From JAXMAR01 sp046350295 (GTDB lineage Bacteria > Planctomycetota > Planctomycetia > Gemmatales > Gemmataceae): a DNA stretch of 64,000 nt. Under the pieces are notes generated by a model, which was given only the letters and a program-made list of their open reading frames with translations, was not told the DNA's origin and did no database searches. Below are positions 17,361 to 25,526 of the stretch, one piece after another; position 1 is the first letter of the stretch; each line of letters opens with the position of its first letter. The DNA lies in the NCBI GenBank assembly GCA_046350295.1, contig JAXMAR010000001.1, forward strand, positions 1 to 64,000, written 5' to 3'. The translations under genes were made by a program, and so were the position numbers.

Positions 17361-18746
17361 TCACGGCGGCGAAGTCGGCAGAATCTCCTCGTACTCGGAC
17401 CGATCCTCCTGCTCCCCTTGCCGCGCCGGGACGAGCACAGGATCCTCGTTCATCTCATCCCGACAGAAGATCTTGCGGAACTTCGTGATGAACAGCCCCT
17501 CCTGCAGGTGACCGGCAAGCTGCGTCAACCCCTTCACGTCGTCCGCCGGCACGTCGCGCACCGCGTAGCCGAAGGGGCGCTCCTTCTGCGCCTTGGCCAG
17601 TCGCGCTTGAATAACTTTGACGATGGCCTGCGCCCGCTTGGGGTCCTTCATGTCGGCGGCGGTGAAGCCTTCGTCCACATTCGGGACCTTCTCGCTGTAG
17701 GGCGCCTCCCCCTTGAGGACCTTGATGTCGCTCGCGCTCAACTTGCGAGCCCATTCCATCGTCGTCGGAATGTGCCCCTTGGCGTTCGGCGCCGGTCGCT
17801 GCCCCGGCAGGAAACGGAAGCCGAGGTCATTCGCACGCTTGAGGAGGACGGGAACCTGCACCCCGAGCGCCTTGACCCACTCCTCCCCGCCACCCTGAAT
17901 GCCGCCAGGAGTGCAGCCGGTCGCGGCCTGGAGCATGGGGACCCAGGTGTACTGATAGGTCCAGTCGCCCGGCAGATCGACCTTGTGCGGCGCCTGCACG
18001 TAGATGAGCGCCTCCGTCTTGTCTTTAACGGAGATCTGCGTGATCTTGAGCGGGTAGATGAACTTGCCACTCCCGAACTGGAAGCGCGTCGGCGTCACTT
18101 CGCCGGAGAACGTCCCGTCCTTGTTCTTCTTCATCGCCATCGTGTCGATCTTCATGACGGTGAAGAACCACTTCTTCTTGACGTAATGGTCGAGCGTCGC
18201 CTCGTCGCCGGAGAACTGGTACTTGTTGTCCTTGAGCCACTGGTAGAGGGCGTCGGCGCGGTCGGCTTCGAGGACCTTGTAATCGAGGGAGCCGACGGCG
18301 CCGGTTTCCAGGATGCGAACCGGGGGTTTACCGGGGTCGCGCACATCGGGCGGTCCCCCTTCGGCAACCGGCCGAGCAAAGAAGTCAAGCCCTAATGCGC
18401 CCGGGCGATACATCAGGGGCAACAACTCGCTATGCGGCGACTCGCGCCTTTTCAGAATCGTGTAGATCGCCAAATGCTTGAAGAACTCCTTCGGCATCTC
18501 GTGCAGCTTGGGCCGCGCCGGGGTCGGGATGACCATGCCGAAGTCCAGCGCGTTGCCCTCGAACTTCGGCTGCACCGTGAACGTCTCGACCTTCTCGGCC
18601 GCGTCGTAGGTCAGGAAGACCTTCTGCGCCGGCTGGAGGATGTCGGCGTTCTTGGCCGAGAAGTAGCAGCACGCGGCATCGGCCGGCGGCGCCAGCAGCG
18701 CCACCGCCAGCACAACGAGCGGGACGCGGAAAAGGATTCGTGCCAT
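17361..18746 (-). CDS. DUF2330 domain-containing secreted protein
   Basis: A 461-residue protein starting MARILFRVPLVVLAVALLAP (signal peptide) and then ACCYFSAKNADILQPAQKVF, the Cys-rich start typical of DUF2330. Further family signatures are FTVQPKFEGNALDFGMVIPT then PARPKLHEMP, and KIDTMAMKKNKDGTFSGEVT. The domain is extracytoplasmic and of unknown function. The C-terminal segment RDVPADDVKGLTQLAGHLQE is notable because a near-copy lies as a stranded fragment at 62258. The end of the protein is acidic and disordered (DEMNEDPVLVPARQGEQEDR). Confidence 0.85.
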   Translation of the reverse strand: MARILFRVPLVVLAVALLAPPADAACCYFSAKNADILQPAQKVFLTYDAAEKVETFTVQPKFEGNALDFGMVIPTPARPKLHEMPKEFFKHLAIYTILKRRESPHSELLPLMYRPGALGLDFFARPVAEGGPPDVRDPGKPPVRILETGAVGSLDYKVLEADRADALYQWLKDNKYQFSGDEATLDHYVKKKWFFTVMKIDTMAMKKNKDGTFSGEVTPTRFQFGSGKFIYPLKITQISVKDKTEALIYVQAPHKVDLPGDWTYQYTWVPMLQAATGCTPGGIQGGGEEWVKALGVQVPVLLKRANDLGFRFLPGQRPAPNAKGHIPTTMEWARKLSASDIKVLKGEAPYSEKVPNVDEGFTAADMKDPKRAQAIVKVIQARLAKAQKERPFGYAVRDVPADDVKGLTQLAGHLQEGLFITKFRKIFCRDEMNEDPVLVPARQGEQEDRSEYEEILPTSPP

Positions 18747-18954
18747 GCGCTGTCCTCCTTTTTCAGATGGCAAGCCACGCCTCCGAGGCTTCGGCTCGAC
18801 GGGATTGCCGTTTAACACCCTTTGTCAACGGGACCGCACGCCGTTTACCCCGTTTGCCCTTCGCCTCCGGGGCGCTCCCGTGCGGACCCATCTCGATTGT
18901 CGCTCCCGCCGCGGTCGTCTACCAGCTGCGTTGCGTTCCGCGCCCAGGTTTCCC

Positions 18955-19011
18955 AAGAGCCGCGCACGAAGTAAGCGGCTTCGCGGCCGGCTTACTTCAG
19001 CGGCGGCTCTT
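18955..19011 (-). terminator. Long imperfect hairpin after the PhoD-like gene
   Basis: Arms at 18955-18976 and 18990-19011 (AAGAGCC...GTAAGC against GCTTAC...GGCTCTT), about 22 bp with four mismatches and a 13-nt loop. It lies 30 bp past the stop of the minus-strand PhoD-like gene, a good place for a transcript end. There is no T-run, so it could equally be a dispersed palindrome. The rest of the 18747-19041 gap shows nothing else. Confidence 0.45.
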
Positions 19012-19041
19012 GCCTCCATCGTCGACATCCGCGACGACGCA

Positions 19042-20124
19042 CTACCGCGGCCGCAGCTCGCTCAACTTTACCCGCTGCTGCAGGACGACGTCGCCGCTCT
19101 CCTCGCGCACCTGCAAACGCAGCACCGGGTCGGCGGCGTCCCAGTCGATCAGGACGCTGCCGAAGTTGACGTCGAAATAGGTCAGCCCGACCCGGTACGA
19201 GTTGATCTCGTTGGCGAAGCGCACCTTGGATCGCGTGAAGTTGCCGCTGGGCATGTTCAGGCTGCTGCTGGTCACGTCGTAGAGCGGATAGCCGACGCCA
19301 TCGACGTTTGCCGCGGCGAGGCGCGAGATCTCGGCCAGATGCCGGTCGCCGCTCAGGATGACGACGCCGTTGGCCCTGGTCGCGCGGATCAGGCGGAAGA
19401 GGCGGCGGCGTTCCCTGGGGAAGTTGCCCCAGGTCTCGGAGCCGTGCTCGTCCGCGACGACCTGAATGCCGGCGCCGAGGATGCGCACCTCCGCGGGAAT
19501 CTTGAGCTGTTCCTCCAGCCAACGCCATTGCGTCTCGCCGAGCATGGTGGCGTCCGCGTCGGTGTTGGGGACGTAGATGCCGCGCCGGCCCTCGCCCGGC
19601 TCCCCCTTGACGAAGCCCTTCTTGAGCGGGCTGCGGTGGTAGCGCCCGTCGAGCAGGATGATCTGCACGCGCTTGCCTTTCGGCCCAAAAACATGGGAGT
19701 TGTAGACCCCCTCCTGCTTGCGGCGCGGATCGTCCTTGGGCACGTCGAAGAAATCGAGGAACACCTGCTGCGCCGCGCGCCTCTTCGGGTATTCCGCCCC
19801 CGCGTCGTTGGCGCCGTAGTCGTGATCGTCCCAAGTCGCGAGAATCGGGCAGGTCTTCTTCAGCTTCTGATAGCCCGGCTGCTTCGCGAGCAAGGCGTAC
19901 TTCGCGCGCATCACGTCCATGTCCTCGGTGTCGGCATAAATGTTGTCCCCCAGCGAGAGGAAGCACTCGGGCTTCATGCCGACGACCGCGTCCCAAATCG
20001 GCTGCGGCTTGTCCTGATTGGCGCAGGAGCCGAACGCGATGCGCGACAAGGGAGCCTCCCCCGCCGCGGCTGGGCCGGATGCCGTGATGAAGAGAGCGAG
20101 GAAGATGCCGATACAGTGAAGCAT
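19042..20124 (-). CDS. PhoD-like metallophosphatase (alkaline phosphatase D family)
   Basis: A 360-residue protein with signal peptide MLHCIGIFLALFITASGPAA. Metallophosphatase motifs are present: IAFGSCANQDKPQPIWDAVV, the metal-binding LSLGDNIYADTEDMD, the ATWDDHDYGANDAGAEYP block, and VVILSGDRHLAEISR (Gly-Asp-Arg-His). PhoD-family enzymes are exported phosphodiesterases/phosphatases that use Ca and Fe ions. The N-terminal Tat domain of classical PhoD is absent and an ordinary Sec leader is used. Start 20124 is chosen at the signal peptide. It is divergent from the DUF4838 gene, sharing a 141-bp promoter gap. Confidence 0.87.
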   Translation of the reverse strand: MLHCIGIFLALFITASGPAAAGEAPLSRIAFGSCANQDKPQPIWDAVVGMKPECFLSLGDNIYADTEDMDVMRAKYALLAKQPGYQKLKKTCPILATWDDHDYGANDAGAEYPKRRAAQQVFLDFFDVPKDDPRRKQEGVYNSHVFGPKGKRVQIILLDGRYHRSPLKKGFVKGEPGEGRRGIYVPNTDADATMLGETQWRWLEEQLKIPAEVRILGAGIQVVADEHGSETWGNFPRERRRLFRLIRATRANGVVILSGDRHLAEISRLAAANVDGVGYPLYDVTSSSLNMPSGNFTRSKVRFANEINSYRVGLTYFDVNFGSVLIDWDAADPVLRLQVREESGDVVLQQRVKLSELRPR

Positions 20125-20265
20125 GCCATGTCTCTTGCGAAGGGAGCAAGGTCTTGCAAACGAGGGACGCTCTGTCCGCGATTCTCGCAGTTTCCCTGTG
20201 TCCATCAAGCCGAAATGCCGGAGAATACCCAACGGTTAGTGTCCTTTGCTCCAAGAGCGGCAACC

Positions 20266-22209
20266 ATGAAACCAACTCTCTCGCGCCTCGGTGTGATCGC
20301 AATCCTTGCGAGCGCTTTCTTCGTCGCTCCTCGGCAGGCGCCGGCTGCCACGCTGGTCGAAAAAGGGAAGCCCCGCGCGGTCATCATCATCCCCGAAAAA
20401 CCGGCCGCGGTCGTTGACTACGCCGCGCGCATCCTGCGCGATCACATCAAGGAGATGTCCGGCGCCGAATTGCCTATCCGCGCCGAGGACCGGATTCCAG
20501 GGACGCCGAGCGCGGATCAGGCCTGGATCCTCGTCGGCGCAGGCAAGCTGGCCGCGAAGCAGGGTTGGACGACCAAGGGCTTGGGGCCCGGCGGCATCGT
20601 TCAAGCCGCGAAGGGAAACGTGCTGGCGCTGCTCGGCGCCGACGCCCCTTCGGACCCCCATGGGACGCTCTATGCCGTCACCACCTTTTTGGAGGACAAG
20701 CTCGGCGTCCGCTACCTTTGGCCCGGTGATCTCGGCAAGGTGATACCGCGCCGCAGAACCATCACGGTGGCGGACTTCGAACACCGCTTCACGCCGAAGC
20801 TGGCCCAGCGCCGCATCCGCAGCATGGGCTACCACGATCGCCTGCAGGTCGGCCTCGACAACCTGGGCTTCACCAAGGCGGACTACGCGCGGTTGCTTGC
20901 CGACGCCCAGCGCACGCATCCGGAATCGCCCGACTGGTTCGCCTGGCAGCGGCTCGGCGGCACGCTCAATATTCGCGGCGGCCATGCCTTCACTCAGCTC
21001 TGGGCGAAGTACGGCAAGGACCATCCCGACTGGTTCGCCCTTCAAGCCGACGGCTCGCGCGACCAGTCCAAGAACCCGGACCGCGCCCAGCTGTGCGTCT
21101 CGAACGCCGACCTGATCGCCGCCATCGCCAGGGACAAGATCGAGGAGTTGACGAAAAACCCCGACGTGCTCGGCGTGAGCATCGCGCCCAACGACGGCGG
21201 TCGCCCGGCCTTCTGCACCTGTCCCAAGTGCGAGGCCCTCGACGCCGCCAAGGGTCGCAAGGTGCTGTTGTGGGACTTCAGCAAGGGAACGCGCCGCGAC
21301 TTCGAGCACGTGTCGCTGACCGACCGGATGGTCTCCTTCTGGAACGCCATCGCCGAGCAGGTGACCAAGGCGCATCCCGACAAGTTCCTGGTCGTGGACG
21401 CCTACAGCGTTTACGCGGCGCCGCCGGTCGAGCGGAAGCTGCACCCGAACCTCGTGGTCCGGTTCGCTCCGCTCGACTATCACGCCGAGGATTATCGGCA
21501 GGAGAGCCTGCGCGAATGGGACGCCTGGTCCAAAGCGGCCAAGCGCATCTACTTCCGCCCCAACCTGATGCTGGCCGGCCGCCGCGACGGCATGCCGCTC
21601 CTCTACGTCCACAAGTTCGGCAAGGACTTCCGCTACCTGGCCGAGCACGGCATGATGGGGACCGATTTCGATTCGTGCTGCCACAACTGGGCGACGCAAG
21701 GCCTCAACTATTACGTCGTCGCCCGGCTCCACTGGGACCCGGAGCAGGATGTCGACGCGATCGTCGACGATTATTGCCGGGCCGGTTTCGGTTCGGCCGC
21801 CAGGTCGGTGCGCCGCTATTTCGACGGCCTGGAGTCGCTGATGGACGAAGCCGCCACCACGAAAGCAAAGGCGACGACGGTCTTCCAGCCCAAGGCGCTC
21901 GCCAAGCTTCGCAAGGAGCTCGAGCAAGCCCGCCGCGACGCGGGCAGCGACGCGGTCATCGCCAAACGCATCGCCTTCCTGGAACTCGGCCTGCGCTGGA
22001 CCGAGATCGAGGTCCGCGCCCACACCTTCCTCGCCGACCCGGCGAAGGCGGACAAGGAAGCGGCGAAGAAAACGCTCGACGAGCGATTCGCCCTGATGCG
22101 GCAAGTCTTCCGGGAAACGCCCCTCGCTCTGAATGTCGCCTACATCTCGTGGGGCGAGGACGCCCTCTGGTCGCGCCTCGGCTGGGAGCGGCCAAAGGCG
22201 AAGCGTTGA
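20266..22209 (+). CDS. DUF4838 domain-containing protein (putative glycan hydrolase)
   Basis: A 647-residue protein starting MKPTLSRLGVIAILASAFFV (signal peptide). The N-terminal half resembles a glycoside hydrolase family 20-like accessory domain (AARILRDHIKEMSGAELPIR, then GTLYAVTTFLEDKLGVRYLW), and the centre is DUF4838 with LGVSIAPNDGGRPAFCTCPK and FLVVDAYSVYAAPPVERKLH. DUF4838 is related to α-glucuronidase-type barrels, so a role in breaking down extracellular polysaccharide is likely but unproven. The frame is open far upstream of 20266, but that part lies over the PhoD-like gene and is a shadow. The zinc dehydrogenase gene starts 42 bp later and probably shares its transcript. Confidence 0.85.
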   Translation: MKPTLSRLGVIAILASAFFVAPRQAPAATLVEKGKPRAVIIIPEKPAAVVDYAARILRDHIKEMSGAELPIRAEDRIPGTPSADQAWILVGAGKLAAKQGWTTKGLGPGGIVQAAKGNVLALLGADAPSDPHGTLYAVTTFLEDKLGVRYLWPGDLGKVIPRRRTITVADFEHRFTPKLAQRRIRSMGYHDRLQVGLDNLGFTKADYARLLADAQRTHPESPDWFAWQRLGGTLNIRGGHAFTQLWAKYGKDHPDWFALQADGSRDQSKNPDRAQLCVSNADLIAAIARDKIEELTKNPDVLGVSIAPNDGGRPAFCTCPKCEALDAAKGRKVLLWDFSKGTRRDFEHVSLTDRMVSFWNAIAEQVTKAHPDKFLVVDAYSVYAAPPVERKLHPNLVVRFAPLDYHAEDYRQESLREWDAWSKAAKRIYFRPNLMLAGRRDGMPLLYVHKFGKDFRYLAEHGMMGTDFDSCCHNWATQGLNYYVVARLHWDPEQDVDAIVDDYCRAGFGSAARSVRRYFDGLESLMDEAATTKAKATTVFQPKALAKLRKELEQARRDAGSDAVIAKRIAFLELGLRWTEIEVRAHTFLADPAKADKEAAKKTLDERFALMRQVFRETPLALNVAYISWGEDALWSRLGWERPKAKR

Positions 22210-22251
22210 CGGCGACTCATCACCATCGCCCTTTTTCAAACGTCAGCAAGC

Positions 22252-23274
22252 ATGAAAGCACTTTCTCTCGCCGCTCCCAGGACCTGGAAACGCCTCGACA
22301 TTCCCGCCCCCGAGAAGCCTGCCGCGGGGGAGGCTCTGGTGCGCGTCCACCGCGTCGGCATCTGCGGCACCGACATCAGCGGCTACCTGGGCAAGATGCC
22401 TTTTTTCAGCTATCCGCGCATTCCGGGACATGAGCTGGGCGTCGAGGTCGTCGACGTCGGCCCGGGCGTGAGCGACGTCAAACCGGGCGACCGCTGCGCG
22501 GTCGAGCCCTACATCAACTGCCAGGCCTGCTACGCCTGCCGCCGCGGCCTGACCAACTGCTGCGAGAAGCACCAGACGCTCGGCGTCCACTGCGACGGCG
22601 GCCTCCGCCCGCTCTTCCTGGTCCCCGCCCGCAAGCTGCACATCTCCCGCCGCCTGACCTTCGACCAGCTCGCCCTCGTCGAAACGCTGGCGATCGGCTG
22701 CCACGCCGTCCAGCGCGCCGCCCTGAGGCCCGAGGAATCGTGCCTGATCATCGGCGCCGGCCCCATCGGCCTGTCCACGCTTGAGTTCGCCAAGCTCGCC
22801 GGCGCCAGGGTCATCGTTCTGGATGTCAACGCCCAGCGCCTCGAGTTCTGCAAGAGAACGATGGGCGTCTCGCATACGCTGCTTCCGTCCAGCCAGCTGG
22901 ACAAGGAACTGCGGGAACTGACCGATGGTCATTTGCCCGACGTCGTCTTCGACGCCACGGGCTCGAGCGCGTCGATGTCGAGCGCCTTCAGCCTCATCAC
23001 GCACGGCGGCCGGTTGGTGTTCGTCGGCATCACGACCGAGGAAGTGAAGTTCCACCATCCGCTCTTTCACAAGCCGGAGGGGACGCTCCTCTGCTCGCGC
23101 AACGCCCTCTCCGCCGACTTCAGCCGCATCATCCGCCTCATCGAGGAGGGCCGCCTCGACACCGGCCCCTGGATCACCCACCGGGCGGCGTTTGACGAGG
23201 TGATTGAGTTGTTCCCCTCGTACACGCGCATGGAGACCGGCGTGGTGAAGGCCATCGTCGACGTGGGCTCCTGA
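22252..23274 (+). CDS. Zinc-containing alcohol/polyol dehydrogenase (RspB/galactonate-dehydrogenase-like)
   Basis: A 340-residue medium-chain dehydrogenase. Catalytic zinc ligands are seen in VGICGTDISGYLGKMPFFSY and RIPGHELGVEVVDVG (Cys and the Gly-His-Glu motif); structural zinc Cys residues in NCQACYACRRGLTNCCEKHQ; and the NAD motif in CLIIGAGPIGLSTLEFAKLA. The sequence style is close to RspB and L-galactonate or L-threonine-type dehydrogenases that oxidise sugar acids or polyols. It is cytoplasmic. Its position right after a putative glycan hydrolase suggests it acts on the released sugar acid; that link is inference. Confidence 0.87.
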   Translation: MKALSLAAPRTWKRLDIPAPEKPAAGEALVRVHRVGICGTDISGYLGKMPFFSYPRIPGHELGVEVVDVGPGVSDVKPGDRCAVEPYINCQACYACRRGLTNCCEKHQTLGVHCDGGLRPLFLVPARKLHISRRLTFDQLALVETLAIGCHAVQRAALRPEESCLIIGAGPIGLSTLEFAKLAGARVIVLDVNAQRLEFCKRTMGVSHTLLPSSQLDKELRELTDGHLPDVVFDATGSSASMSSAFSLITHGGRLVFVGITTEEVKFHHPLFHKPEGTLLCSRNALSADFSRIIRLIEEGRLDTGPWITHRAAFDEVIELFPSYTRMETGVVKAIVDVGS

Positions 23275-23337
23275 CGGCTCGCGAGAGAACGGCGCCGATA
23301 TGCACGCGGTAAAGCTGCTCGCAACCGCGCGTGTCTT

Positions 23338-23383
23338 GAGCCCCAACGGGGCGATAGTCAATAGCCAGGGGCGCAAGCCCCTG
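23338..23383. repeat. GCCCCAACGGGGC ... GGGGCGCAAGCCCC double hairpin
   Basis: Two small hairpins side by side (CCCCAACGGGG and AGGGGCGCAAGCCCCT) joined by GATAGTCAATAGCC. It lies between the convergent zinc dehydrogenase and ParE-like genes and may end both transcripts. It has the look of a dispersed planctomycete intergenic repeat. Confidence 0.55.
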
Positions 23384-23431
23384 AAGGGAGGCACGGTTTC
23401 TGCCGCCCCTTCAACTCCGGCGCCGCCGCCT

Positions 23432-23720
23432 TCACACGCGCATCTTCCAGCTATCTGGATCACGTCGCGTATCTTGCACGGCAATGACCTCGACCCGATC
23501 CGCGGTAGTAAACCGCGTAAGGGAACCGTCTGGAAAGGGCCCGGCGTACGTCTTGATGGATGACCTGATGAGCTTCGGGAGTGTGCGATAGGCGCTCGTA
23601 GACCTTTTCCAGTTCCCCCAAGAAATCCTCACCTAAACCTTCACGCTTCTTCTCATACCACCGGTATGCTTCCTTCACCTCTTCCTCGATGTTGACATGA
23701 AACACGATAGGCGATGTCAT
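23432..23720 (-). CDS. RelE/ParE family toxin, frameshifted near its C-terminus
   Basis: Starts MTSPIVFHVNIEEEVKEAYR at 23720 and reads WYEKKREGLGEDFLGELEKV, then RRALSRRFPYAVYYR, the ParE/RelE fold with its basic groove. After VYYR the frame becomes GSGRGHCRARYAT and stops at 23460, while the next frame carries the expected ending DRVEVIAVQDTRRDPDSWKM and stops at 23432. One base slip near 23510 therefore splits it. ParE toxins poison DNA gyrase and RelE toxins cleave mRNA; this one has the longer N-terminal helix pair of ParE. Its antitoxin gene overlaps it by 4 bp upstream. The slip may inactivate the toxin or be a base-call error. Confidence 0.78.
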
Positions 23721-23941
23721 CGCCCTTCCCTCACGCGTGCCTTGATCTCCGCCCAGGTGAGCACGTTCTCGGGATGGCTATCCAGGTCGGCGATACGCCG
23801 ATCGAGTTCCTTCTTCAAAGCGGCGCTCACCGGTAGCTGCTCGGGATGCTTCGAGACGTTCTCCCAGATCGCCTCCATCAAAGCCAGCTGGTCATCCACG
23901 CTCAGGCGGTCGATCCCCAGCGATTCAAGAGTTGGTGGCAT
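23717..23941 (-). CDS. Addiction-module antitoxin (unstable antitoxin family)
   Basis: A 74-residue protein, MPPTLESLGIDRLSVDDQLA then LMEAIWENVSKHPEQLPVSA, matching the small 'addiction module protein' family (Unstab_antitox) that pairs with ParE/RelE toxins. The helix-loop-helix middle (LKKELDRRIADLDSHPENVL) ends in TWAEIKARVREGR, the part expected to wrap the toxin. Its ATGA overlap with the toxin gene shows a single translationally coupled operon, antitoxin first. Confidence 0.85.
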   Translation of the reverse strand: MPPTLESLGIDRLSVDDQLALMEAIWENVSKHPEQLPVSAALKKELDRRIADLDSHPENVLTWAEIKARVREGR

Positions 23942-24028
23942 GCGTCCCTCCTCCGTTAGTCGGGTCCCGTTGGCTCGGCACGATCGCCTTCGCGCACTCA
24001 GTGTACCACCGCCCGCGCGCGACGTCGA

Positions 24029-25451
24029 TCACGCCAGTATCTCGTGAATCACCCGCCCGCTCACGTCCGTCAGGCGATGGTCGCGGCCGCTGTAGCGGAA
24101 CGTCAGGCGCTCGTGGTCGAGGCCCATCTGGTGGAGGATGGTGGCGTGCAGGTCGTGCGGGTGCGTGCGCTCTTGCTCGGCGCGGAAGCCGAAGTCATCG
24201 GTGGCGCCATATGCCAGGCCGCCCTTGAAGCCGCCGCCGGCGAGCCAGACCGAGAAGCCCCAGTGATTGTGGTCGCGGCCGTCCCCCCCTTGCGACGCCG
24301 GCGTGCGGCCGAACTCGCCGCCCCAGAGCACGATCGTCTCCTCGAGCAGCCCGCGCCGCTTCAGGTCCCCCAGGAGCGCGGCGATGGCGCGGTCGCTGCC
24401 GCGCGCCAGGTTGCGATGGGACGCGTCGTTGTTGCTGTGCGTGTCCCACGGCTGGCCGGCGCCCGAGTAGATCTGCACCGCCCGCACGCCGCGCTCGACC
24501 AGCCGCCGCGACAGGAGGCAGTTCATCGCGAAAACATTGCGCTCGCCCCCATCGAGGCCGTAGAGCGCGAGAGTCGACGCCGTCTCCTGCCCGAGGTCGA
24601 ATCCTTCCTGCGCCGCCGTCTGCATGCGGAACGCCATCTCCAGCGAGGCGATGCGGGCGTCGAGCAGCGCGTCCCCGCCGCGCCGTTCCACCTGCAAGCC
24701 GTTGAGGCGCTGGATGAAGTCGAGCTGCCGCCGCTGGGCAGGGGCGCTCAGGTGCTCGTTCTGGAGGTAGGGCAGCACCGAGCGCGCCTCGTAGCCGAGC
24801 GGCAGGTTGATGTGGCAGCCCTGGTACACGCCGGGCAGGAAGCGGTTGCTCCAGTTGGCCGCCCCGTTCACCGGCAGGCCCGGGCACAGGACGATGTAGC
24901 CGGGCAGGTTCTGGTTCTCCGTCCCCAGGCCGTACAGCATCCACGACCCGTAGCTCGGCCGCAGCGCTTGCAGGTGGCCGCTGTTCATCATGAACATCGA
25001 CGGCTCATGGTTCGGAATGTCGGTGTACATCGAGCGGATGACGCAGATGTCGTCGGCGAAGCGGGCGACGTTGGGATAGATCTCGCTGATCTGGAGACCG
25101 GATTGGCCGCAGCGCGGGAAGCGGAACGGCGACGGCTTGAGGCCCACGGTCGGGTTCTCGGTGCGATAGCCGGCGATGCTGGCCGGGCGCTGACCGGCGT
25201 AGGTCACGAGGGCGGGCTTGGGGTCGAAGGTGTCGACCTGCGACGGACCGCCGTTCATGTAGAGGTGAATGATGTGCTTGGCCTTGGGCGCGTGATGCGG
25301 TGGTTTGAGCGCGAGCGGGTTGGCCGACGGCGCGCTCGGCGAAACGGCCGGCGGCGTCTCCGCGGCGAGGACGCTCGCCAGGCCGATCATGCCGAAGCCG
25401 GCGCCGCAGCGGATGAGCATATCGCGCCGGGATAGCAAGTTGTCGGACATC
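24029..25451 (-). CDS. DUF1501 domain-containing Tat-exported protein
   Basis: A 474-residue DUF1501 protein. It begins MSDNLLSRRDMLIRCGAGFG with a twin-arginine leader, then HIIHLYMNGGPSQVDTFDPK, NHEPSMFMMNSGHLQALRPS, MLYGLGTENQNLPGYIVLCP, GQPWDTHSNNDASHRNLARG and TIVLWGGEFGRTPASQGGDG, all family blocks. The frame continues without stop into the upstream DUF1549/1553 gene, but the joining 27 residues are a translated palindrome and basic nonsense, so I place the true start at the ATG at 25451. It forms the standard planctomycete pair with that gene; the pair is exported and of unknown biochemistry. Confidence 0.9.
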
Positions 25452-25466
25452 GCTAACTCTCCTCGT

Positions 25467-25526
25467 CCGAGCCGGAAGCGTAAGCGACGGTCAAGCGGAA
25501 ACCGTCGCTTACGCTTCCGGCTCGGA
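25467..25526. repeat. Perfect 26-bp palindrome between the DUF1549 and DUF1501 genes
   Basis: Arms 25467-25492 and 25501-25526 are perfect inverted copies (TCCGAGCCGGAAGCGTAAGC... and its complement) around an 8-nt loop. It abuts the corrected stop codon of the upstream gene (25527-25529). The GAGCCGGAAGCGTAAGCGA core looks like a dispersed planctomycete palindrome. In the cell it could stabilise the upstream mRNA or lower read-through into the DUF1501 gene. Confidence 0.85.

Noticed and set aside
18745..20265. The upstream half of a 1,154-codon frame before DUF4838
   Set aside because: This part is antisense to the PhoD-like gene; the family sequence and signal peptide begin at 20266.
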